A model generated the notes under the pieces. That model was not told where the DNA came from and made no database searches. It saw only the letters and a list, made by a program, of their open reading frames with translations. Shown here piece after piece: positions 22,816-30,053 of a stretch of DNA of 38,296 nt. Both the position numbers and the translations under genes were made by a program. This DNA is from Bacteroidales bacterium (GTDB lineage Bacteria > Bacteroidota > Bacteroidia > Bacteroidales > UBA932). Numbering within the stretch: the stretch's first letter is position 1; every line of letters begins with the position of its first letter. Location: NCBI GenBank assembly GCA_016290835.1, contig JAEEVG010000021.1, forward strand, positions 1-38,296. The letters are read 5' to 3'.

Positions 22816-23753
22816 GTCTGCTGCTCGCGTTCGCAGTCTGCCTGCCGCTCTCCGCCCAGCGCATCGAGACCGTCCCGTTCGGGGATTTCGAGCATTGGAC
22901 CGTCCGGCATATCAAGGAGTCCGCCCTGATCGGCGGGGAAGTCAAAAACCTATATGTCCTAGGGCCCGACGAAGTCATCGAGGGAAATCGGATCTATGAT
23001 TATTCCCGCACGCCCTGGGCCTCCTCCAATGCCTATGCACGAGTCTCCGGGGTGACCAAGACCAGTGTCTCGGTGGAGCCGGACGAGGGCCCGAGCGGCC
23101 GCTGCGCCCGCCTATCCACCGTATTCGCCTCCTGCAAGGTGGCGGGCCTGGTGGAAATCCAGGTGCTGGCCACGGGTTCGCTCTACTGGGGCAAGATGCT
23201 GGAGCCGATCACTGGCGTGAAAGACCCGTATGCCAATATGGACTGGGGTATACCCTTCACGGACCGTCCTGCGGCCGTGCTGCTGGATTACAAGGCCGTC
23301 CTGCCCGCAACGGGTACGCTGGTGCGGGGGACGACCTTCCGTAAGACCGAATTCCCCGGAGAGGACCCCTGCCAGGTGATGCTTCTGCTGCAGCGCCGCT
23401 GGGAGGAGCCCGACGGGAGCATTCACGCGGAACGGGTGGGGACGGCTTTCTGGCGCATCGGAAGCAGTTCGGACGGCTGGGTCCGGAATCGCCGGATTCC
23501 GGTCTGGTACGGCGACGCCCGCAGCCAGCCCGGCTACCGCTCCTATATGGACCTCGTAGGCGGGGAGAAAACCCTATATGCCGTCAACAGCCGGGGAAAA
23601 TGCGTCCCTGTCCGGGAAGAGGGTTGGGCGGCGCCCGATACCCCCTGCACCCACGCGGTGCTGCACATTTCTTCCGGCAGCCGGGGCGGTTTCATCGGCG
23701 CGCCGGGCAACACCTTGTGGGTGGATAATCTGCGTCTCGAATATGCCAGGTAA
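22797..23753 (+). CDS. Secreted PCMD-like protein (putative carbohydrate metabolism domain)
   Basis: 318 residues from the ATG at 22797, chosen because it overlaps the SDR stop by 19 nt and begins a signal peptide (MEKIQISLLLAFAVCLPLSA). The mature part resembles the PCMD family of Bacteroidetes surface proteins: FGDFEHWTVRHI near the start, WASSNAYARVSGVTKTS, VLATGSLYWGKML and a C-terminal strand ending GNTLWVDNLRLEY. The fold is probably a jelly-roll. The family name implies carbohydrate binding, but this is not established. Why a secreted beta-sandwich sits between two cytoplasmic dehydrogenases is unclear. It may bind the hydrophobic substrate or a conjugate outside the cell. It overlaps the next SDR by 11 nt. 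Confidence 0.72.
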   Translation: MEKIQISLLLAFAVCLPLSAQRIETVPFGDFEHWTVRHIKESALIGGEVKNLYVLGPDEVIEGNRIYDYSRTPWASSNAYARVSGVTKTSVSVEPDEGPSGRCARLSTVFASCKVAGLVEIQVLATGSLYWGKMLEPITGVKDPYANMDWGIPFTDRPAAVLLDYKAVLPATGTLVRGTTFRKTEFPGEDPCQVMLLLQRRWEEPDGSIHAERVGTAFWRIGSSSDGWVRNRRIPVWYGDARSQPGYRSYMDLVGGEKTLYAVNSRGKCVPVREEGWAAPDTPCTHAVLHISSGSRGGFIGAPGNTLWVDNLRLEYAR

Positions 23754-24558
23754 GATCATCGTCACGGGCGCCTCCGGCGCCATGGGTGCGGCTGCCGTCC
23801 GCGCGCTTGCTTCACAGGGGAAGCCCGTTATGATGGCTTGCCGTAACCTCGAAAAAGCCACCCGCGTACGCGATGAAATCCTGGCATCCCAACGCGGGGC
23901 GGACCTGGAAATCCGCCACCTGGACCTCTCCTCGATGGATTCTGTGCGTGCTTTTGCGGCCGGGCTCGAGGGGGAACGGATCTCGGCCCTGTTCAACAAC
24001 GCCGGTGTGATCAGCCGCCGCTACGAGCTGACCCAGGACGGTCTGGAGCATACCTTTGCCGTCAATTATTTCGGCCCGGTCTTGCTTACGCGCCTCCTGC
24101 TGTCCCAGATGGAGCCCTGCGCCCACCTGGTCAACATGGTCTCGCTGACCTGCCGCTTCGCCCGGCTGTCCGTAGAGTCCCTGCAGCCCGCACCGGGGGA
24201 TTTCTCCCAGCTGGGTACCTACGCCTGCGCCAAGCTGGCTCTGGTTCATTTCTCGCTGGAACTGGCCCGGCGCCGGAGCGATCTGCTGCTCAACCTCGCC
24301 GACCCCGGGATCGTCAATTCGAATATGATTTCGATGGGACGCTGGTTCGACCCGCTTGCAGATGTGCTTTTCCGCCCCTTGTGCAAAACTCCGGAGCAGG
24401 GCGTCCGGCCGGCCCTTGCGGCACTCTCATCGGATACCCGGCTCCAATACTACATCGGGAAGCGCACATTGGCACTTCCCGGACGATACGACGATCCGAT
24501 ACTGGAACTCCGGCTGTGGGAGGAAACGGACCGTATTCTTTTCGGAGAAAAAAACTAG
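23743..24558 (+). CDS. Short-chain dehydrogenase/reductase, retinol-dehydrogenase-like (SDR 2)
   Basis: 271 residues from the ATG at 23743, overlapping the PCMD gene by 11 nt. Cofactor motif TGASGAMG at 8-15, NNAG at 85-88, Asn108, Ser134, Tyr160 and Lys164 are all present. The 26-residue gap between Ser and Tyr, and Arg34 in ACRNLEKA, are typical of retinol-dehydrogenase/protochlorophyllide-reductase-like SDRs that use NADPH on lipophilic substrates. It is the last gene of the 17170-24558 operon. I infer a second hydroxysteroid or related lipid dehydrogenase, perhaps with the opposite facial or positional specificity to SDR 1. The TAG stop shares the palindrome CTAG with the stop of the convergent DUF1846 gene. 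Confidence 0.83.
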   Translation: MPGKIIVTGASGAMGAAAVRALASQGKPVMMACRNLEKATRVRDEILASQRGADLEIRHLDLSSMDSVRAFAAGLEGERISALFNNAGVISRRYELTQDGLEHTFAVNYFGPVLLTRLLLSQMEPCAHLVNMVSLTCRFARLSVESLQPAPGDFSQLGTYACAKLALVHFSLELARRRSDLLLNLADPGIVNSNMISMGRWFDPLADVLFRPLCKTPEQGVRPALAALSSDTRLQYYIGKRTLALPGRYDDPILELRLWEETDRILFGEKN

Positions 24559-26060
24559 AGTTCCTCGTCTTCGAGCCCGGGCTTCCGCTCCCGGTCCTTG
24601 AGTTTGCGGACCGGATCGCAGGTCAGGCCGATACCCAGTTTGTTGAAGGTCTTGCGGTCCACCTCGCTCAGCATCACGGTCGAGTGGACCTGCGCGCCCT
24701 TGAGACTGGGCAGCGCGGCCAGGGCCAGCTGGCAGTTCTCGTCCAGCAGGCTCATCATCGAGATGGTCACCAGCACCTCGTCGGTGTGCAGGCGCGGATT
24801 GCGGCCGTGCAGGTAGGTCACTTTCGTCTTCTGGATCGGCGCAATCATCGTCTGGGGGATCAACTTGACATTGTGGGCGATGCCGGCCTGATGCTTCAAG
24901 GCATTGAGCAGCAGGGCGGCGCTGGGACCGAGCAGGGGAGAGGTCTCCGCCGTGAGGATGGTGCCGTCGCCGAGTTCGATCGCGGCCGTGGCCACGCCCG
25001 AGGCGTCCAGGCGCTCCTTAGCCGCTACCGTGGTCTTGCGATAGGCCGTGGAGATCTTGGCTTTCTTCATCAAGAGGGCGATCTTGTTGACCTCGGCTTC
25101 CGTGGCTTTTCCGTCGGCGAAATTGCAGAGGGCGGTGTAGTAGCGCCGGATGATCTCCTGGAGGGCGGCTTCTCGGCAGACTTCATCGTTGCAGATGCAC
25201 GAGCCGATCATATTGACACCCATATCGGTCGGTGACTTGTAGGGGGAGGCCCCGTAGATGTCGTCGAACAGGGCGTTCATCACCGGGAAGATCTCCACGT
25301 CGCGGTTGTAGTTGACCGCCGTCTCCCCATAGGCTTCCAGGTGGAAGGGATCGATCATGTTGACGTCGTCCAAGTCGGCCGTGGCGGCCTCGTAGGCCAT
25401 GTTGACGGGATGGTTCAGCGGAAGGCTCCAGACCGGGAAGGTCTCGAACTTGGCGTAGCCGGCCTTGATGCCCCGCTTGTTCTCCTGGTAAAGCTGGCTC
25501 AGGCAGACGGCCATCTTGCCGCTGCCGGGGCCCGGAGCGGTGACGACCACGAGGGGCCGGGTCGTCTCGACATAGTCGTTCTTGCCGAAACCCTCGTCGG
25601 AGTCGATCAGGGCCACGTTGTGGGGATAGCCCTCGATGGTGATGTGGTAATAGACCCGGATGCCCATCCCCTCCAGGCGTTTGCGGTATGCATCGGCGCT
25701 GGCCTGGCCGTTGTAGTGGGTGACGACGACACTGTTGACGCTGAAGCCGCGTTCCATGAATTCATCGCGCAGGCGCAGCACGTCCACGTCGTAGGTGATG
25801 CCCAGGTCGTTGCGGACTTTGTTCTTCTCGATGTCCACGGCGCTGATCACGATGACGATTTCCAGGTCGTCCTTCAACTGTGTCAGCATCTTGAACTTGC
25901 TGTCCGGTTCGAAGCCCGGCAGTACGCGGCTGGCATGGTAGTCGTCGAAGAGTTTGCCGCCGAACTCCATGTACAGTTTGTCGCCGAATTTGGCGATGCG
26001 CTCCTTGATGTGTTCCGATTGGATTTTGAGATACTTCTCGTTGTCGAACCCGTATTGCAT
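24555..26060 (-). CDS. DUF1846 family protein
   Basis: 501 residues from the ATG at 26060, where the conserved N terminus YGFDNEKYLKIQSEHIKERI begins. Upstream ATGs would lie at or almost on the promoter at 26090. The family is soluble and about 500 residues long, found in Firmicutes and Bacteroidetes, and its role is not established. Visible landmarks are DLEIVIVISAVDIEKNKVRNDLG, a Walker-A-like TAPGPGSGKMAVCLSQL near residue 175, and LGPSAALLLNALKHQAGI near 380. The glycine-rich loop suggests nucleotide or phosphate binding. It ends in a shared CTAG stop with SDR 2 and has its own promoter, so it is a separate unit. Confidence 0.88.
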   Translation of the reverse strand: MQYGFDNEKYLKIQSEHIKERIAKFGDKLYMEFGGKLFDDYHASRVLPGFEPDSKFKMLTQLKDDLEIVIVISAVDIEKNKVRNDLGITYDVDVLRLRDEFMERGFSVNSVVVTHYNGQASADAYRKRLEGMGIRVYYHITIEGYPHNVALIDSDEGFGKNDYVETTRPLVVVTAPGPGSGKMAVCLSQLYQENKRGIKAGYAKFETFPVWSLPLNHPVNMAYEAATADLDDVNMIDPFHLEAYGETAVNYNRDVEIFPVMNALFDDIYGASPYKSPTDMGVNMIGSCICNDEVCREAALQEIIRRYYTALCNFADGKATEAEVNKIALLMKKAKISTAYRKTTVAAKERLDASGVATAAIELGDGTILTAETSPLLGPSAALLLNALKHQAGIAHNVKLIPQTMIAPIQKTKVTYLHGRNPRLHTDEVLVTISMMSLLDENCQLALAALPSLKGAQVHSTVMLSEVDRKTFNKLGIGLTCDPVRKLKDRERKPGLEDEEL

Positions 26061-26089
26061 AGTGATCATCGTTTTTTGCATACGGGTTA

Positions 26090-26120
26090 CAAAATTACGG
26101 CTTTTGCCGCAATTTTGCAA
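26090..26120 (-). promoter_or_regulatory. Promoter of the DUF1846 gene
   Basis: On the minus strand, CTTG at 26121-26118 and TAATTTTG at 26097-26090 are 20 nt apart, a good Bacteroidetes -33/-7 pair. A start site near 26084 leaves about 24 nt to the ATG at 26060. Confidence 0.6.
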
Positions 26121-26153
26121 GATGCCCGTGGGGCTATTCCCGGTAATCGGAGG

Positions 26154-27491
26154 CTAGATGCCGGAGTTGCTGTCCGCGTAGCGTTTGATCTCCGCCTGCT
26201 TGCGGTCGACTTCGATCTTGGCGGCCAGCCGGAGGGCCTTCAGGTTCTCCAGCGAAGCCTCGGCTTCCTTGTAGGCGGCTTCGATCGCGTCGAGTTTCTC
26301 CTGGGCCTCAGCGAGTTTCGCCTGGGCCGAGGCAAGGCTCTCGGCCTTCTTCTCCGTCTTGCCCCCTTTGGCGACAGCCGCATCGTAGTCGGCTTGTTTG
26401 GCATCAGCCGTTTCTTTGGCTGTCTTGACCTTGGCGGCCTGTTTGTCCTTCTTCTCCGGATAGTCGTCGATGGTCTTGTTCGCGTCCTTGAGGTTCTTGT
26501 CGGCTTTCTTGAGCTGATCTTTGAAATAGGCGAGTTCCGTGCCCCGGAACCAGTCGCGATAGCGGACCCAGGCGTGCAGCCATACCTTGGCGATACTTTC
26601 CACGGCATCGGCGAGGATGACCTTGCTGTATTCGAAGAAATGCTCCTTGAAGGCTTCGGATTCCATATACAGGGCCTTCGAAATCTCGGAGGGTGCGTGG
26701 TCGGCCGGGACGAGCCGGTAGGCCATCAGGTAGGAATACTGCGAGATGCCGCTCATATAGTCCCAGGTGTTGCCGCAGCCGGCGCCCCAGCTCCAAATGA
26801 ATTGGCGCTTCCGCAGTTCGTCCTCCACATATTGCATCAGTTCGCTGAACGTCTCCTGTTTGAGGGGATAACCCTGGGGATCGTAGAAGAAGCGCTCATT
26901 GTCCTCGTCTATGTAGTAGGAGGAGCGCACCTGCTGGTCCCAGACATCCTCGATGAAACCGTGGACTTCATTGTCGTTGTAGAACGAGCGGGCGTCGCAG
27001 TGCAGGGGCATGTGCGCATCCGCGATGTAGTGGGACAGGATGAAGAAGCGCATCGCGATGTGGTTGTTGGAGGGCACGATGGGGGAGCCGTCGTTCTCCA
27101 TCGTCAGGATCTTGAACGAGTCGATCAGGCTTTCGGTGAAAGACTCGCAGCGGTCGCAGATGTTGTGGCGCTTGTTGAGGAGGAACGGTTTTCCGTACAT
27201 GTCGGACTTCAGGCCATACTGATATAGCTGCAGGGTCGGGGGCATCACCCGGAAGGACACCGTCGTTCCTTCCGGAGCGCTCGTGTCCGGCTCGTACTTG
27301 ACGATGTGGCTGGTGGACATGTCCTTGAACACGGAATCCGGGTACCAGGCACCGGAGAGAACGAAATCCCGGTAGTTTTTGAACCAGGTGATGAGGGCTT
27401 TGGCATCGTCTTGCTGACGGGCGGGTATTTTAGCCGTCTCGATGCGTTTCATGGCCATCATGGCCAGCCAGGCGTGGGTGTACTTCTTCAT
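26154..27491 (-). CDS. P1-nuclease/phospholipase-C-like protein with coiled-coil tail
   Basis: 445 residues. The N-terminal part (about 1-300) has the histidine-rich helical pattern of zinc-dependent P1 nuclease/phospholipase C proteins: MKKYTHAWLAMMAMKRIE at the very start, FILSHYIADAHMPLHCDARS near residue 160 and NEVHGFIEDVWDQQV just after. No signal peptide precedes the first histidine, which is odd for a normally exported class. Residues about 305-440 are rich in Lys, Ala and Glu (ELAYFKDQLKKADKNLKDAN, then AKGGKTEKKAESLASAQAKL) and should form a long coiled coil. Zinc binding and cleavage of nucleic acid or phospholipid are inferred; the tail suggests self-assembly or anchoring. It has its own promoter at 27527-27557. 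Confidence 0.68.
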   Translation of the reverse strand: MKKYTHAWLAMMAMKRIETAKIPARQQDDAKALITWFKNYRDFVLSGAWYPDSVFKDMSTSHIVKYEPDTSAPEGTTVSFRVMPPTLQLYQYGLKSDMYGKPFLLNKRHNICDRCESFTESLIDSFKILTMENDGSPIVPSNNHIAMRFFILSHYIADAHMPLHCDARSFYNDNEVHGFIEDVWDQQVRSSYYIDEDNERFFYDPQGYPLKQETFSELMQYVEDELRKRQFIWSWGAGCGNTWDYMSGISQYSYLMAYRLVPADHAPSEISKALYMESEAFKEHFFEYSKVILADAVESIAKVWLHAWVRYRDWFRGTELAYFKDQLKKADKNLKDANKTIDDYPEKKDKQAAKVKTAKETADAKQADYDAAVAKGGKTEKKAESLASAQAKLAEAQEKLDAIEAAYKEAEASLENLKALRLAAKIEVDRKQAEIKRYADSNSGI

Positions 27492-27526
27492 ATTGTTGTG
27501 AATTAGGGGCTTTTCTCGGGTCAGAA

Positions 27527-27557
27527 CAAATATAAAAAATAAGTGTTATCTTTCAAA
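27527..27557 (-). promoter_or_regulatory. Promoter of the P1-nuclease/PLC-like gene
   Basis: Minus-strand TTTG (27557-27554), 19 nt spacer and TATATTTG (27534-27527) match the Bacteroidetes consensus exactly. The start codon is about 35 nt downstream. Confidence 0.75.
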
Positions 27558-27565
27558 TAATTTCC

Positions 27566-27573
27566 TATATTTG
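27566..27573 (+). promoter_or_regulatory. -7 box of the M28 peptidase gene
   Basis: TATATTTG fits TAnnTTTG. No clear -33 TTTG is present. The predicted leader to the ATG at 27660 is about 80 nt, long for this window; I found no obvious riboswitch structure in it. Confidence 0.5.
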
Positions 27574-27659
27574 TAACCGTTAGTTAGGCTGAATGCGTCA
27601 GATAGGCGCAGATTGACTTGACGCAAAGCGCGCATATTTTTGTTTTATCTTATAGTATA

Positions 27660-29225
27660 ATGAAAAAAGGTTTACTTATTGTCTCGTTGTTCCTCGCAGC
27701 TTTCGCAGGCAACTTCGCGCACGCTCAGGTGTCGGAGTCCCCGGAGCTGGCGGCCCGCATCAAGGATGAGGGCTTGAACAATTCCCAAATCGAAGAGATT
27801 TCCCAGTACATGACCGACCTGCTCGGTTCGCGTCTGACTGCGTCCCAGCAGAAGCGTCGTGCCGAGAAACTCGTCGTCGCCAAACTGAATGAGCTGGGCT
27901 TCTCCAACCCGCGTACCGAGTTCGCGATCGAATTCACGCGTGGCGGTTGGGATGTCGTCAAGACCTACGCTGCGATGACCACTCCTTACTACTGCGCTTT
28001 CTCCGTCAACCCCAAGGCCTGGTCCGGCAGCACCAAGGGCCTCGTCAAGGGCGAGTGCGTGGTCTTCGATGTCCAGAGTAAGGAAGATATTGCGAAGTAT
28101 AAGGGCAAGATTGCCGGCCGCATCCTCCTGATGCCGTCCACCCAGTCCTACGACATCAACTTCAACCCCCTGGCGACCCGCTACACCGAGGAGCAGCTCC
28201 AGGGTCTGACCATCGACAACCGTGCGAACACCAACATCAACCCGGCCGGCCCGCCGCGTAACGCGGCTCCCCGCCAGATGATGGATCGTGCCGCCCAGAT
28301 GGAGCTCCAGCAGCTCACCCGCGAGCTGCTCGCTTCCGAGAAGCCGCTCTGCGTCGTCACGGGCCGCGGCGCCTTCAACGTGCCCAGCGGCACTGGCGTC
28401 AGCTACAAGGTCGGCGATCCCGAACCGACTCCGGAGATCATGATGCCGATCGAAGATCACGGCCGTATGGTCCGCCTGATCCAGAACGGCCAGAAGGTCG
28501 AGATGGAGCTCGAGCTGATCAACAAGTTCACCAATGACCAGGAGGTCCACAATGTCTACGCCGAGATCCCCGGCACCGATCCGAAGCTCAAGGACGAGAT
28601 CGTCCTCCTCGGCGGCCACTTCGACTCTTGGCACGGCGGCACCGGTGCGGCTGACAATGCCTCCGGTTGCATCGTGATGATCGAGGCGATGCGTATCCTC
28701 AAGACCCTCGGTTTCAAGCCCAAGCGCACCATCCGGCTGGCCCTGTGGGGTGGCGAGGAGCAGGGTCTCTATGGCTCCCGCGGCTACTCCGAGCAGTTCC
28801 TCCAGAAGGAGGGCAAGAAGCTCCCCGGCTATGACAAGTTCGCCCTCTACCTGAATATGGACAATGGTTCCGGCCGTTTCCGTGGCATCTACCTGGAGCG
28901 CAACGACGCTGCTTTCCCGTTCTTCGAGGCTTGGAAGAAGTACATCGAGTCTCTCGGCTTCAACTATCTTTCCCCGCGCAACACGGGCTCCACGGACCAC
29001 GTGAACTTCTCGAGAATCGGTCTGCCCGCCTATCAGTTCATCCAGGATGCGCTGGAGTATAACCGTACCTACCACACCATCATGGATACCTACGAGCGTC
29101 TTTCCCTGACCGACCTCAAGCTGGATGCGACGATCGTGGCCTGGCTGGCCGCCTGCGCAGCCAACGATCCCAACAAGATCCCGTCCCGCGAAATGCCTCA
29201 GCAGGCTCAGCGGATGCCCTTCTAG
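27660..29225 (+). CDS. M28-family zinc aminopeptidase/carboxypeptidase, secreted
   Basis: 521 residues from the ATG at 27660. An earlier in-frame ATG (27618) is rejected because 27660 starts a clear signal peptide (MKKGLLIVSLFLAAFAGNFA, cut after HAQ). A protease-associated-like insert lies near 110-250. The two-zinc site is complete: His320 and Asp332 in GGHFDSWHGGTGAADN, Glu366/Glu367 in WGGEEQG, Asp401 in NMDNGSG and His447 in STDHVNF. It should remove amino acids or dipeptides from peptides in the periplasm or outside, as carboxypeptidase-Q-like enzymes do. A strong terminator follows at 29248. It is monocistronic. Confidence 0.9.
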   Translation: MKKGLLIVSLFLAAFAGNFAHAQVSESPELAARIKDEGLNNSQIEEISQYMTDLLGSRLTASQQKRRAEKLVVAKLNELGFSNPRTEFAIEFTRGGWDVVKTYAAMTTPYYCAFSVNPKAWSGSTKGLVKGECVVFDVQSKEDIAKYKGKIAGRILLMPSTQSYDINFNPLATRYTEEQLQGLTIDNRANTNINPAGPPRNAAPRQMMDRAAQMELQQLTRELLASEKPLCVVTGRGAFNVPSGTGVSYKVGDPEPTPEIMMPIEDHGRMVRLIQNGQKVEMELELINKFTNDQEVHNVYAEIPGTDPKLKDEIVLLGGHFDSWHGGTGAADNASGCIVMIEAMRILKTLGFKPKRTIRLALWGGEEQGLYGSRGYSEQFLQKEGKKLPGYDKFALYLNMDNGSGRFRGIYLERNDAAFPFFEAWKKYIESLGFNYLSPRNTGSTDHVNFSRIGLPAYQFIQDALEYNRTYHTIMDTYERLSLTDLKLDATIVAWLAACAANDPNKIPSREMPQQAQRMPF

Positions 29226-29247
29226 GCCCCCGACCCTGCTCACACAC

Positions 29248-29284
29248 AATGAAGGCGACCAATCGGTCGCCTTCATTATTTTTT
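29248..29284 (+). terminator. Rho-independent terminator after the M28 gene
   Basis: A perfect 13-bp inverted repeat (AATGAAGGCGACC, loop AATC, GGTCGCCTTCATT) is followed by ATTTTTT, 22 nt after the stop. Confidence 0.92.
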
Positions 29285-29572
29285 GGAGACTGTCTCTCCT
29301 CTGCGTCTCATTCTTTCCCGGTGGGCAGACCGTGCCTCTCGGGCCTGCGCGCTGACGTCGGGTCGGCGGCGGGGCTTTCCGCCTCGGTTGCTGGACGGCT
29401 GACTCCTCCGTTTTAGCCGTCTCCCCCGGAGCCGTCTAACCGTCGTCAGACAGACGCCGTCCTGCGTCTTCGTCGTCGATGCAAGAGAAAGTGGACTTCC
29501 TCTTGCTTCGCCTCCTCAGCCCCAACGCCGCCCTCGTCGGGCCCCGCTGACCGCCGCCCTCCTGATCGCGCT

Positions 29573-29597
29573 GCAGGCCGCGGGAGGCCGGTCTGCC
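29573..29597 (+). repeat. 25-nt direct repeat, copy 1
   Basis: This copy starts GCAGGCCGCGGGAG and ends GTCTGCC. It recurs with two mismatches at 32427-32451. The two copies bracket the M23 gene and the AT-rich gene after it. Confidence 0.5.
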
Positions 29598-29616
29598 AGC
29601 AGGGGTGTCCCAGACC

Positions 29617-29702
29617 TCCCGAGACGTCCTTGAAACTAGGACGTCTCGGGAGAAAAAGGCCTTAAACTCCCGTAACCTCATGATTTTAGGGACGTCTCGG
29701 GA
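29617..29702 (+). repeat. Hairpin-bearing intergenic repeat, unit A
   Basis: A 14-bp perfect inverted repeat (TCCCGAGACGTCCT at 29617-29630, AGGACGTCTCGGGA at 29638-29651, 7-nt loop) is followed by AAGGCCTTAAAC and CGTAACCTCATGATTTTAGG, then a third copy of the arm at 29688-29702. The order is shared with unit B. Confidence 0.75.
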
Positions 29703-29787
29703 ACCAAGAGGCTTCAAAGGTGTAGCGGCGGGCTGCCCCTGCCGCCGCTTTTGGGCGGAAAGGGCCTTGGATGAGGGCTGGGCGTAC

Positions 29788-29870
29788 GAGACGTCCTGAA
29801 ATTTGGGACGTCTCCATCGAATAAGGCCTAAAACGCACGTAACCTGACAGTTATAGGGACGTTTCAAACG
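29788..29870 (+). repeat. Hairpin-bearing intergenic repeat, unit B
   Basis: The layout is the same as unit A: GAGACGTCC at 29788-29796, GGACGTCTC at 29806-29814, then AAGGCCTAAAAC, CGTAACCTGACAGTTATAGG and a third, degenerate arm GGACGTTTC ending at 29865. Hairpin and anchor words are kept while the sequence between them has drifted. Confidence 0.72.
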
Positions 29871-30053
29871 CCCGGAGGTGCCGGGGCGTCCGGCCCGGAG
29901 CGGAGAGAGGGTCCAGCGCTCCTGGCGAACGAAAATTACGCTTTCCTGGAGCAAAATGACGTGTCCCTGCTCCCGGAAACAAATATTTGTGCTATATTGC
30001 GGAAGGCAAGTGATTTGAAATGATTGTTTTGGCAACCCCATAATCACCGTATT

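Larger units (their letters stand above)
29285..30053. other. 0.77-kb stretch without a convincing gene, repeat-rich
   Basis: No reading frame here looks like a protein. A 208-codon minus-strand frame (29436-30062) has low-complexity Arg/Ser/Pro composition and passes through the hairpin repeats, so I treat it as spurious. The stretch holds two copies of a hairpin-bearing repeat (29617-29702 and 29788-29870), a 25-nt element repeated at 32427, and a 12-bp palindrome ACAAATATTTGT at 29979-29990. GC-rich, low-complexity tracts fill 29330-29600. I see no clear promoter for the M23 gene. Confidence 0.6.

Noticed and set aside
25341-27227. Plus-strand open frame (628 codons) opposite the DUF1846 and P1-nuclease-like genes
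   Set aside because: It spans two genuine minus-strand genes and their promoter, and its product has no recognisable domain.
29979-29990. 12-bp palindrome ACAAATATTTGT as an operator or promoter
   Set aside because: It contains TTTG but has no TAnnTTTG at the correct distance, and the M23 start is 64 nt away. A single AT palindrome is too weak to call.
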